Shown piece after piece: positions 1 to 9,200 of a stretch of DNA of 64,000 bases. Origin of the DNA: Opitutaceae bacterium. Its GTDB lineage: Bacteria > Verrucomicrobiota > Verrucomicrobiia > Opitutales > Opitutaceae. Every line of letters begins with the position of its first letter. Positions within the stretch are counted from its first letter, which is position 1. Location: contig JAUSID010000163.1 of assembly GCA_030648295.1 (NCBI GenBank), forward strand, positions 124,001 to 188,000. Direction: 5' to 3'. The notes under the pieces were generated by a model. The model was not told the DNA's origin. It did not search any database and worked only from the letters and a program-made list of their open reading frames with translations. Made by a program: the position numbers and the translations under genes.

Positions 1-1
1 C

Positions 2-448
2 TCGTTTTGCCAGGATCTGGGCATGTGGCTCGGCGGCGGTGCCGTGTTGACACTCGCGCACCGGGGCATGCCGTTGCTCGCTGCACGTCGGCTGGTGATC
101 GTCGTAGCGTACGCGTGCATGATGGCAATGCTCTGGCTGGCCCATGCGCCAAGCATCAATGCGGCGGTTGCCGTCCTCTGCCTTTACGTGTTTGGACTCG
201 GTGCGTGGCTCGCGAACCAGCAGGCGTTCAAGCAGGACGTGACCCGCGGCCGCGTGGCGACGGTGGTCGGGTTTGTCGGCTTTGCTGAAACCATGCTCAG
301 CGCGATGTTGGTCGAGCACGTCGGTCAGATTACGCAGCGCACCGGCGCGTTCGGCGCGGTGTTCGCCGTACTGGCCGCGCTCTTCACGTTTTCGGTTGTC
401 GTGGTGCTCGTCTTCATGCGCGAGCGGTGGTTGCCGGCGCGCACTTGA
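2..448 (+). CDS. MFS transporter, C-terminal part (partial at window edge)
   Basis: The reading frame is open from the left edge, so the gene begins outside the window. The visible 148 residues contain about four hydrophobic segments typical of the last helices of a major facilitator carrier, and end with a short basic tail (MRERWLPART). The stretch near the start (FCQDLGMWLGG) resembles the helix 7-8 region of hexuronate/sugar-acid carriers of the anion:cation symporter group. The substrate cannot be read from this fragment. It converges on the Sde182-like gene, with 44 bases between the stops. A role in uptake for the neighbouring carbohydrate locus is inference. Confidence 0.75.
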   Translation, partial: SFCQDLGMWLGGGAVLTLAHRGMPLLAARRLVIVVAYACMMAMLWLAHAPSINAAVAVLCLYVFGLGAWLANQQAFKQDVTRGRVATVVGFVGFAETMLSAMLVEHVGQITQRTGAFGAVFAVLAALFTFSVVVVLVFMRERWLPART

Positions 449-492
449 AAAGTGCTCCCGGCCCCGTCTGCCGATCGGCCGGCCCGGCCGCT

Positions 493-1923
493 CTACGGAT
501 CGACGGAGATAATCACGCGCCGGTAGCTTGTGAGCGGTGGCTGGCCGCGGTCGGTCGCGGCCAGGATCACGTGAACGGTCTTCCGCCCGTCAACCACCGG
601 GGCAACCAGACCCGCCCGCGGCGAATCCGCATTTTGGATGCGCACCGCTTCGCCGTACGTTCCCGCTTCAACGTACTGCCACCAGCGATAGTCGATGGCG
701 TGACCATCGGGATCCTGCGTTCCCGCCGCATCGAGTTCCACCCGCTGGCCTGCCACCACGGTTCGATGGAGCACCCGGCGACCCGCGTCGCCGTCGACCC
801 GCACCACGGGGTGATGATTCGCTTCGCCATATCCGCGCACGCACCAGTCCATCCGCGCCGCCAGATCGTTGCTCGTCGCCTCATGCCAGCGGCCGACCGT
901 CCATTGATTTTCCCGGACCTCTTCGGTCGCATTCGGGTGCCGGTCGCGGGCGTCCACGTAATACCGCTGTTCCGGGTGAAGCCGGCGGAACCGGCCGCCC
1001 CAGCCGCCCCAGTCGGGCTGCTCGGGCTCGCCGAGGCCGGCCGCAAGCAGGTGCAGGAACGACGGCGTGTCGCCCTCCTTGATCCCGTCGGTGTTGCCGG
1101 CCTTCGGGTATTCCGCCCCCAGCGCGCCGTGGCCGCGGCGGACGTTTTCATTGACCCAGGCCTCGTTGCGCATGGCCGGCCGGCCTTCGGCATACATTCC
1201 GCGCATGGCGTTGGAACACTGGATCCGAAAAAGGTCGGGGAACTCGTTCCAAATCCAGACGGCTCCCGTGTCCTGCCAGCTGACCTGGTAGACCCGGAGC
1301 TTGCCGACAAAGCGGGCCGCCGCTTCCGCGGGGCGTTCGCCACGGATCTTCCACAGCGCCTGCGCCAAATCGATGGCGCCACCCCACACCACGACCCAGA
1401 CGGGACGCGGGTCATCCCGGTCGACGACGCGGATAATGTGCTCCGATGCCGCGGTATCCCTGCCGTTCCCAATCCATTGCTCCGCCGGGTCGCACGACCG
1501 CGAGTCACGTGCACCCGGCGGATAGGGCACGGGGAAGCCTTTCTTTGTGCCAACCAGCGTTCGGATGATCGGCGCGCCAGCCTTCACCCTCTGCTTGAGC
1601 GACTCCGCCGGCGGATAGACATATCCTGGCCGCTCGTGCCGCCGCAGGTTCTCCAGCACGGCGCCATAGGCGTCAATGAGCTGCACGATCAGTTCCGGGC
1701 GGACGGAGCCATCCCCATAGGCCAGCGAGGTCGCCAGGAGTCCCTCGACTTCGAATTCGTTGGCGCAGGTCAGGAATCGGATCATCGACTGCTTGTCATC
1801 CGGATCCTTGAAAAAGTCGGTGAGGACGATCACCCGCGGCCGTTCATCCAGCGACGCCGCCGTCGCGAGCGGCGCGAGGAACAAAAAAGCGAGATATATG
1901 ATCTGGCGCATGGCGCTCGTCAT
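493..1923 (-). CDS. DUF1593 / Sde182-like secreted protein (nucleoside hydrolase-like fold)
   Basis: The 476-residue product starts with a signal peptide (a second Met at residue 5 gives MRQIIYLAFLFLAPLATAA). The mature N-terminus reads RVIVLTDFFKDPDDKQS, the Asp-rich loop of the nucleoside-hydrolase-like Sde182 (DUF1593) family. The C-terminal 100 residues (LDAAGTQDPDGHAIDYRWW) form an Ig/PKD-like beta domain, as in the family's C-terminal domain. Sde182 was described as a cellulose-binding protein; the true substrate here is unknown. The start is set by an ATGA overlap with the upstream serine hydrolase, implying translational coupling. It is the last gene of the hydrolase chain. The family call is firm, the function is not. 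Confidence 0.85.
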   Translation of the reverse strand: MTSAMRQIIYLAFLFLAPLATAASLDERPRVIVLTDFFKDPDDKQSMIRFLTCANEFEVEGLLATSLAYGDGSVRPELIVQLIDAYGAVLENLRRHERPGYVYPPAESLKQRVKAGAPIIRTLVGTKKGFPVPYPPGARDSRSCDPAEQWIGNGRDTAASEHIIRVVDRDDPRPVWVVVWGGAIDLAQALWKIRGERPAEAAARFVGKLRVYQVSWQDTGAVWIWNEFPDLFRIQCSNAMRGMYAEGRPAMRNEAWVNENVRRGHGALGAEYPKAGNTDGIKEGDTPSFLHLLAAGLGEPEQPDWGGWGGRFRRLHPEQRYYVDARDRHPNATEEVRENQWTVGRWHEATSNDLAARMDWCVRGYGEANHHPVVRVDGDAGRRVLHRTVVAGQRVELDAAGTQDPDGHAIDYRWWQYVEAGTYGEAVRIQNADSPRAGLVAPVVDGRKTVHVILAATDRGQPPLTSYRRVIISVDP

Positions 1924-3116
1924 TGGGCCCTCGTTTGCGCTGAGGCCTCATGAGTTCCCAGGATATTCTCCTCGATCAAATGGGGAATGCCGCGGGTGGC
2001 ACCGCCGGCGTCGCGCTCGAGCCCGTGGGCGGCGTAGACGATCCCGTTGTTGCGATTCCAAAAGATCACGTTGCCGCCCGCACCCGAACCCCAGGCCCAT
2101 GCACGGTCGGCTCCCGGGAAATAATCACCGTCGGTGTTCACCCACGTCATGTAACCGTACGGCACTTCCGGGAATTTCTGCGGATCGAGCCCGATGATGC
2201 CGTCGTCCGGGCCACTGTAATTTACGCGCATTGCCTTCGTCTGCTTGCGCTCCAACTCCTCGACAAACCAGCGCGGGATGACCTGGACGCCGTTCCACTG
2301 TCCGCGCGCGAGCACCAGGAGACCGAGCCGGCCCATGTCTTCCAAATCGAGGAGCAGCCGGACGCCGTCGTCCTTTTTTTCGAACTGAATCTTCCAGCCC
2401 CGCAGGCCGATCGCGTCGAAATACGCCTGCCGCAGCACGTCCTCATAGCGGTCGTGATAATCCCGCTTGCCGTACACTTTGGCCAGCGCGTTGCACAGTC
2501 GGACCGGATTCTTGTCCGAGTAGGTCCAGATCTCGCCGGGCCGGTAATCAGGATGGTCAGCATACGGGTAGTCGAAGCCGGATGACTGCGTGATCACGTG
2601 CCACCAGGTCGCCAGCGCGTCATTTCCCGCGAGATCCTTTTCCCAGACATTCAGTTTCTGGTGATATGAAGGAATCTTCCCCTGGCCAATGGCCGCGCCG
2701 ACCGTCAGGGCGTGCCACGTCTTGCGCAGCGAGGCGACGTTGCGCTTGAAATTCCAGTCTCCCTCAACGTGGACGAGGTATCCGTTCCGCCACAACGCCC
2801 ACCGATCCGTTTTCCGGGTTCGGAGTGCATCGATGACGGCCGGCTTCAGCCCGGCTTCTCCCGGACTGCGCCGGGCCTGCACATCGAGGGGTTCGCCGGG
2901 GGGAGGAAAGAAGAACCGAGTCTCGAATGTCCCTTTCGCCTCCGCCCCGGGTGCGCCGGAAAGCATGGAGGACGCCAGCGCGACCATGGCGGCAATCAGG
3001 TTGCGTGCAGCACGGCAAAGTGGCTGCGGCTTCCAGCCGCAGATCACCGGCTGGAAGCCGGTGCCACGCAGACAAGGCGAAAGGCTGCGCTGGGGGATTT
3101 TAAGCTCGACTGTCAT
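1920..3116 (-). CDS. Serine hydrolase, beta-lactamase/esterase fold (secreted)
   Basis: The 398-residue protein belongs to the beta-lactamase-related (PF00144) serine hydrolases. The catalytic SxxK is SLRK and the tyrosine motif is YSDKN. The Gly-rich region near the C-terminus (WAWGSGAGGNVIFW) lies on the usual third strand. The start at 3116 is favoured because its ATG overlaps the TGA of the preceding gene (ATGA). From that start the first 45 residues include [15 protein letters not shown], which is the translation of a dispersed palindromic repeat, before a hydrophobic segment at MVALASSMLSG. If translation starts instead at that Met (about 2987) the repeat would be leader sequence. It is probably a periplasmic esterase or amidase acting with its neighbours (inference). 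Confidence 0.85.
   Translation of the reverse strand: MTVELKIPQRSLSPCLRGTGFQPVICGWKPQPLCRAARNLIAAMVALASSMLSGAPGAEAKGTFETRFFFPPPGEPLDVQARRSPGEAGLKPAVIDALRTRKTDRWALWRNGYLVHVEGDWNFKRNVASLRKTWHALTVGAAIGQGKIPSYHQKLNVWEKDLAGNDALATWWHVITQSSGFDYPYADHPDYRPGEIWTYSDKNPVRLCNALAKVYGKRDYHDRYEDVLRQAYFDAIGLRGWKIQFEKKDDGVRLLLDLEDMGRLGLLVLARGQWNGVQVIPRWFVEELERKQTKAMRVNYSGPDDGIIGLDPQKFPEVPYGYMTWVNTDGDYFPGADRAWAWGSGAGGNVIFWNRNNGIVYAAHGLERDAGGATRGIPHLIEENILGTHEASAQTRAQ
3020..3069. repeat. REP-like double hairpin
   Basis: Two adjacent perfect hairpins: CTGCGGCT/AGCCGCAG with a three-base loop (3024-3042), then CACCGGCT/AGCCGGTG (3045-3063). The first hairpin recurs at 52137-52160. The copy lies inside the 5' end of the serine hydrolase reading frame, where it encodes [13 protein letters not shown]. 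Confidence 0.8.
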
Positions 3117-4090
3117 TGTGTTCGTCTGTCCGTCCGCTGAATCAATACAGCCCAATCCTCGGCCGGCTCTGCCGGCGGTGGGCCCAATGCCAGAGCCCGG
3201 CCGCCGTTCACGGGCTTTGGCGCACCGACGAACGCTCCCGTGCGTGGATTGTACCAGCGTTGGATGAATTCGCCCGGAGCATTCTTTAGATCGAGCGATC
3301 CGGTCGACGTCGCGTCGGGCAGATATATTGCATAACAGTGGCCGGGCTTCGCGAATACCTGCCCGTCGTGGGTGCACGTCTTGCCTTCGCGCGTCGCCTC
3401 GCCCGTGAGCAGATCGTCCGCCGGTTCCATTTCCCAGAACGGCATGTTCTCCTCCAGGAATTTTCGCGCAAACCACATCTCGTTCCAGAGCCGCTCGTGT
3501 TTCCGAAAATCGTGCGTGTCCAGCAGGTCCTCGGTGATCACCTCGATTTGGCCCCCGGACAGATACGCCGGCCAGATCTTCTCCTTCCGGAGCGTGGTGA
3601 AGTCGTCGGTTGGCAGATGCGCCTGCTTCGCCGTCGTGACCGTGAATTCGTCCAACGCGACCGGCAACGGGCGGCCGGCTTTTCGCGTGAGCTCGCGAAA
3701 AGCCTCCACCACCGGCTCGATGTCACCGCGGCCGATCTGCAGCGACGTGAGATCAAACAGATCGCTCCCGATGAACGGCGCCCAGGCCACCTGCGGTTGC
3801 TTCGCGTGGTGCACCGTAAGCGGATGCCGATAGGGATCCAAAGCGCGAATATAGCGGGCGAACGCCATCACCGCTTCCGGTCCGAGATCGAGGTAGAGAT
3901 TGTATTCCTCGCACAGGTTCCAAAGCAGTGCGTTGTGATGTCCGAACCGGGCGATCATCTCCCGGTAGAAAAGCTTTCGCTCACGGGAAAGGGCTTTGCC
4001 GCCCAGGGTTTCCTTGTTGGGTTTTTCCGCCTCGTTGAAGACGAAGTGCAGGACGATTCCCTTGCGCTGGGCATGATCGAACACGATCTC
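3113..4090 (-). pseudogene. C-terminal half of DUF5060/DUF4038-type glycosidase, cut off by an amber codon
   Basis: This segment continues the upstream frame directly after the TAG at 4091-4093. It reads EIVFDHAQRKGIVLHF, which in this family normally follows a tryptophan (…LxQWExVFDHAQ). It holds the second half of a TIM-barrel-like domain with two candidate acidic residues (NLCEE and LDEF, by analogy with clan A glycosidases), then a beta-rich tail (WYNPRTGAFVG) like the collagen-binding-type domain that ends such proteins. A GTG at 4084, preceded by AGGAG only three bases away, could allow restart, but the product would lack half the barrel. Its TGA overlaps the start of the next hydrolase. 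It is best seen as the broken 3' part of one gene spanning 3113-5956. Confidence 0.8.
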
Positions 4091-5956
4091 CTACTGCCGG
4101 AGTTTGCCGAGATCGTAGTGCGTCGTGTCGTTGTCGGGGGAACCCTGCGGATCGATCCGGCCGGCGAAGGGCCAGACATTCTGACCATCTCCGCCTATAT
4201 TCATCGGCATGAAATAAATCAGGTTCACGTGGTGCGCGGCCAGATAGTTGAGCGCACCGATGAAGCCCTTGCCCTTGCCTCCGCCCCAGTCGGGGTCGCC
4301 GGGTTGCCAGTCGCGGACATGCCCGCCGTAGTCGGTTACGGCAAACTTGCCCGAGCGCGTGTGGTCGAATCCGCTGTAGGCGAGCAGATCCTCGGGCTCG
4401 TCGGTGCCGCCCTTGATCCAGTATGGACCGCTCCGGAACTTGAGATAAAAGCCGTGCGCGTATTCGAGCCGGCCATACCGGAGAAACTCCGGACCGTCCC
4501 GGAGCGCTCTTTCTATGTCCAAGGTGCCTTTCACCCCATCGAATGCCGCCGGCTGTCCGGACGCCGGATTCAGATCCACCGCGATGTCGGGACCGGAGCG
4601 GAAGCTTGCGATATAAGACCATTGGCCCCGCCGGGGCGGGGTGAAGCGAACGCGCCAGATATCGCCGCGCCCCCCGCCACTCCCGTCGCCATCGAAAAAC
4701 CCGGGAACGCGGAGCTGCGTGCCGTCTGGACCCGTGAAGGTCACCGTCAGTCGGTAATCGAGGAACGGGTTTGGAGCCTCGTCGGTTTCGCCGGCCGCGG
4801 GACCCCGGAAACTGACGGTGAGCGGATGCCAGACGCGCGCCTCGCCTTCGACCACCGAATCATATAGGGCGGTGCCGACCCTTCGGAGGAATTCATTATA
4901 GGTTGATCGCGGGATCGGGTACCCACCATTCCTTTGCTCTCCGTCCAGTCCGAGCCGGACGATCACCACGCCCCATGCCGGCACGACAAACAGGGCGTTA
5001 TTGTTGTGTCCGCTCCTCATGTAGGTTCCGTGCGGTGCGTCCGGCCACGGGCGGGTTCCATCGGGCCGGGTTCCATTCGGCCACCAGTGATAGCCGTAGA
5101 TGCCCGAGCCCTTTCGGTCGCTGGAGGGGAGGGCATCGGGAATCGATGGCGGCACCTGCACGCTCGTCGCGTCATCCACCCACCGGGTGCTGATGAGCTG
5201 CTTTCCATTCCACTGGCCGCGGTTGAGGAACAGATGACCGAAGCGTGCCAGGTCGCTCGCGGAAATCTCGAGTCCACCGGTCCAGTTTGGAATATTCTTC
5301 TTGGTGTCGTCCTGTTGCCAACGCACCGCCGTCATCCCGATCGGGCCGAGGATTCGCCGTTGCAGCAAATCGGGCAGCGGTTCGCCGGCGATCTTTGTCA
5401 GTACGAAGCCATAGTGCTGGGTGGCTTCGTCCCAATACTGATATTTGGTCCCGGGTGGGAAGAAGGGACGCGCCGGCTCGACGAGCGCATTCGCGTCGCC
5501 GCGACCCTCAGCATCGCGGTCGTAAGAGCCGCCCTCGCCATCGATGCCCGATGTCATGGTGGCCAGATGCCGCAGGTTGACGGCAGGATAGTATGCGGCC
5601 AGTTGCGGGTTGTGGTCCCTGGCCAGTGTTTCGAGCGTGCACTTGCCGTCGTCGTCCAGCAGCCCATGCGCGGTGCTCGTGAACGCCTTGCTGACCGACC
5701 ACACACGATGGCGCCGATCGGCTTCCGGACCCTGCCAGATGATTCGACCGTGGCGGACGATCACGAGTCGCTTCACGCCGTCGCGTGGGGTGTTCTCCTC
5801 CAGGTACCGGACGGCATCTTGCAGCCGTTCCGAGTCGACGTTCTGCGATTGCGGCGACGCGATTTCCCATTGGTCACCGGGAAAGGCCATGGAGGCGCCT
5901 TGGCCGGTAGCGGCCAGCAACACACCGGTCGCCAGACATACGGAAAAAAGTCTCAT
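4091..5956 (-). CDS. Serine hydrolase fused to DUF5060 and start of a glycosidase barrel (truncated by TAG)
   Basis: The start at 5956 gives a signal peptide (MRLFSVCLATGVLLAATGQGA); starts further upstream would read into a dispersed repeat. Residues about 30-365 are a beta-lactamase-fold serine hydrolase with SVSK (Ser87, Lys90) and a late HGTYMRSGHNN segment. Residues about 370-455 are a DUF5060 beta-sandwich (PGFFDGDG, RFTPPRRGQWSY). A DUF4038-like barrel begins near residue 487 and is interrupted after residue 621 by TAG, where a conserved Trp (TGG) is expected. Without the stop the protein would have about 947 residues. Either the gene is recently inactivated or the base is an error. 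Fusion of an esterase-like and a glycosidase domain suggests removal of ester substituents from a glycan (inference). Confidence 0.8.
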   Translation of the reverse strand: MRLFSVCLATGVLLAATGQGASMAFPGDQWEIASPQSQNVDSERLQDAVRYLEENTPRDGVKRLVIVRHGRIIWQGPEADRRHRVWSVSKAFTSTAHGLLDDDGKCTLETLARDHNPQLAAYYPAVNLRHLATMTSGIDGEGGSYDRDAEGRGDANALVEPARPFFPPGTKYQYWDEATQHYGFVLTKIAGEPLPDLLQRRILGPIGMTAVRWQQDDTKKNIPNWTGGLEISASDLARFGHLFLNRGQWNGKQLISTRWVDDATSVQVPPSIPDALPSSDRKGSGIYGYHWWPNGTRPDGTRPWPDAPHGTYMRSGHNNNALFVVPAWGVVIVRLGLDGEQRNGGYPIPRSTYNEFLRRVGTALYDSVVEGEARVWHPLTVSFRGPAAGETDEAPNPFLDYRLTVTFTGPDGTQLRVPGFFDGDGSGGGRGDIWRVRFTPPRRGQWSYIASFRSGPDIAVDLNPASGQPAAFDGVKGTLDIERALRDGPEFLRYGRLEYAHGFYLKFRSGPYWIKGGTDEPEDLLAYSGFDHTRSGKFAVTDYGGHVRDWQPGDPDWGGGKGKGFIGALNYLAAHHVNLIYFMPMNIGGDGQNVWPFAGRIDPQGSPDNDTTHYDLGKLRQ

Positions 5957-6025
5957 GGGATCAGGAATCGAGAATATGCGGTGACTCTGAGCGTGAGCGA
6001 GGTGTGAAAACCGGCAAACTTCGTC

Positions 6026-6110
6026 TGTCATCCTGAGCGCAGCGAAGGATCCAGCAGGATGAACGCATCCTGAAGAGCTACTGGATTCTTCGCTGGCGCT
6101 CAGAATGACA
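6026..6110. repeat. Dispersed inverted repeat, TGTCAT...ATGACA family, copy 1
   Basis: An 85-base imperfect inverted repeat. The left arm begins TGTCATCCTGAGCG and carries GAAGGATCCAG; the right arm carries CTGGATTCTTCGC and ends CTCAGAATGACA. Two more copies lie at 20655-20750 and 62783-62868. Repeats with these arms are, from memory, common in several bacterial phyla. This copy is the core of the gap between the TonB receptor and the hydrolase fusion (5957-6203). Confidence 0.85.
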
Positions 6111-6203
6111 CGCTGGCGGGCGAATGGATCAAGGCGACGGTCTTTTCACGGAACCTGATGAGCGCAGAGAGAACTCGCGGCGAGCCACGGATGAACGTTA
6201 CAC

Positions 6204-9200
6204 TCAGAACGTGCCTCTGATCCCGAGCGTCCAGATCGACCCGTAGTGGGAATACTGGCGGTCCCACTCGTGCCCATCGGGCGTCACCTGGGCTTCGACC
6301 TCGACCTCATTCGTGATGTTCTTGCCGATGATGAACAGGCTGGTGTTCTGCGCCAGCTTGAAGTCGAGGTTCGCCGCGATCGACGTGTATTCCCGGCGGA
6401 ATTGATACTGGTTGCTTCTCGGGGTGTCCGGGTACCAGGAAACATTGGCGCCCAGACCAAGCCGGCGGTAGCGGAAACTGAATCCACCCTTGATGTGGTG
6501 CGGCGCCACACCGCTTTTCCGGGTGGTGGAGAGCGTGCGGGTGTAGTTGGCGTAGATACCCAGCCCCCTGAAGATGCCGGGCAGGAACGCGAGCTGCTGC
6601 CGGTAGTCGACTTCATAGCCCTTCAGACGTCGCTTGCCTGACCCGCTCGCCTGCGTACGAAAGATGTAGTCGAAGTAGAACGGATCATCGACGCCGAATT
6701 CCTCCGCGGTGTATTCGTGCGCCTCGCGCATGTTTTCAACGTTGGTTTGGAACGCGCCAATCCCCAGATGGCCCACCGGCTCGAAATAATACTCCAGCCG
6801 GGTCATGTATTTCTCCGTGTTCTCCGGCAGGAGCCCCGGATTCGGCACCGACACGATCAACGCATCCTCGTTGACCGCCCAAAGGCCGCTGACGTGGTTG
6901 AAGCCCGGACGCTGGATGGCCTGGTTGTAGCCGAAGTGCGCCATGAGATTGGGACGGATATCGTATTTGGCCGAAAACGTCGGAAAGAAATTGTCGTACT
7001 GGCCGGTGCGGATGACGCGGGGGCGGGAGCGGTACCGGTATTCCAGGCCGGCAATGGTGCTCGCCTCGTTGCCGGACACGGGAAACCCCGCTTCCCGGAC
7101 CTGGGAGAGGAGCAGCGGATCGTATTCCTTCGAAGCCGTCTTCGTTTCCTCCCAGCGCAGGCCGGTTTGCATGCGGAGACGGCCCAGCTTGGCAAATCCC
7201 ATGATATAGGCGGCATTGACCTGCTCTTCGTAGTCCTTGTCGCTCTTTATATAGGAGTTCACCCACTGGGTGGCCGTGGTTGTCTCCCGGAACCACTCGG
7301 GGTGCGCTTTGAACGCCTCGGTGATCGCCGGCCGGCTCGGAAAGCTGGGTGGAAGACCGGACGTGGTGCCCCAAAACTTCGCGAACGGATGCTTGGTCAG
7401 GGCCGGCGAGATAAAGTTCATCGGCGTGGCGGGATCCCCATAGCTGCCGGTCGTGCCTCCGCCTGGGCCGACATAGGCCCATTTCAGCGCATCGAATAAG
7501 CTGATGTAGTCCCGCACCTGTTCATTCGATTTGATGCCGACCTTCAGCCAGGTGGGAAATCTCAGCGGCAGATCGTACCTGGCGTTCAGCGTCCCGGTGA
7601 AAATCTGATGCTTGCCGTCGCGGTATTCGTCACCAATCCCCGGATTCTTGAAGCTCGCAGGATCATTCCAGTCGGGTCCGCTGGTCTGGCGGATCACCCA
7701 GTCGGTGGTGTTGGGCGATGAACGCTCGGCGCGAAAATTGACGCCCGCCAGGTTCGCCTGGGTGAAGCCGCTGACATAACCCTCCTCGATGCCGCGGATG
7801 GTGCTCAGGGACGCGGAATAGGACAACCGGCCGTCGACCAGCAGCCGTCCCCGCTTGTATTCGAAACCTGGGGATACACTCAGCGAGTCGCCAAGCTTTT
7901 GAAAACCGCGGCCGGCATTGTTCTGGACGAACCGGTTGGCGTCCGTCGACGGTCCGGTCTCCAGCACCGTCAGGCCATCGCCACGCACGGTCGCGCGTCC
8001 GTTGACGGTGTTGTTGTTCGCCGAAAACTGGAAGTTCAACGTGTGGTTGGACGAACGGAACTCGGAGTAATTGTAGCTCGCGCGGAGCGACAGCGCGAGG
8101 TGCGGCGTGGCCTTGAAGTCAATCGTCGCTGCGACGCTGCCGCGTTCGGAAGTGCGAGGGTTGTCCTGATAGGAGAGCTGGTTGATCACCACCGGGCGCG
8201 GATCGCCGGCTTCCGGTGTCGTGCTCACGCGCGGCACCACCCGCTGCTCCTGGGAAAAGGAGGTCGACCGGCTGAGCGTCGCGATCACGCCGAGCCGGCG
8301 GTCGAGAAAGACATCGGAGTAGGAGATGCTCCCGCCGGGTTTGACCCGGCGGTGTTTCTCGTCGTCGAGACCGTATACCCGGTTCAGATGGAACTCGGTT
8401 GAATTGGCGAGGGCCGAGAGCTGCCAGGAAATGTGGCGGCCCTTGCGATCGAAGGCCCGTCGCATCCGCATGTTGACCGTGCCGGCGGGTGCATCCGCGT
8501 CCAGGTCGGCGCTGTTTGTCTTGAAGACCTCGATTGACTCGATGCTGCTGAGCGACACGTCCGTCAAGGCGACCTGGCGCGAACTGTCGCCGGCAGCCGT
8601 GTTCGCGGTGCCCAGGAACTGTACATAGGCATCGCCGCTGGGCACGCGCTCGCCATCGACGGTCACGGCGGTGTACTCCGGATCCATGCCCTGGATGCGG
8701 ATGGCCCGCGGCTGATCCGCGCTGAACTCGATGTCCACGCCGGGCAGATATTTCAAAAACTCGCCCGGGTTGTCCTCGTGAATGTTCCCGAACACGTCGG
8801 AGGCGACGACGTTGGAAACGTTCATGTTTTTCCGCTGATCCATGATCGCCTTGGCATTCCCCTCGCGGTCGGCCGACACGACGAACTCGCCGAGCTTCAC
8901 CACCGCTCCGTCGGCGCCCCTGGTCTCGGTACTGATGAGGTTGAAATCCTGCTGGGAAGTCTGGCCGGCTTGCACCTGCACCGAAGCGGGAGCGGCATGA
9001 TACCCCGTATAGGTGACCTTTAGGGTTACCGCGCCGGGCGGAAGATTCGGGAGCGTATATTGGCCGCCGTCCGTCGAAACCGCCGATTGATTGGTGCCCG
9101 CCACGACAATCTCCGCGTTGCGGACGTACTCACCGGTGGCGGGATTAAAGACGCGTCCGGAGATCGTGCCGGTGGAGGGCGTTTGCGCCGCAATGGAACT

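Noticed and set aside
427-1953. Long plus-strand frame opposite the Sde182-like gene
   Set aside because: Arg/Pro/His-rich shadow with no family features; the minus-strand frame has a signal peptide and conserved motifs.
3113-4084. Independent 323-residue gene starting at GTG 4084
   Set aside because: It begins in the middle of a TIM-barrel domain and continues the upstream frame exactly, so it is the 3' part of one gene.
4082-4093. TAG as a pyrrolysine or generally recoded codon
   Set aside because: TAG ends other intact genes in the window and nothing here supports recoding; the expected residue is Trp, one base away.
3338-4867. 509-codon plus-strand frame opposite the hydrolase/glycosidase fusion
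   Set aside because: It is the mirror of a high-GC coding strand; no recognisable domain, and it crosses the amber site without relevance.
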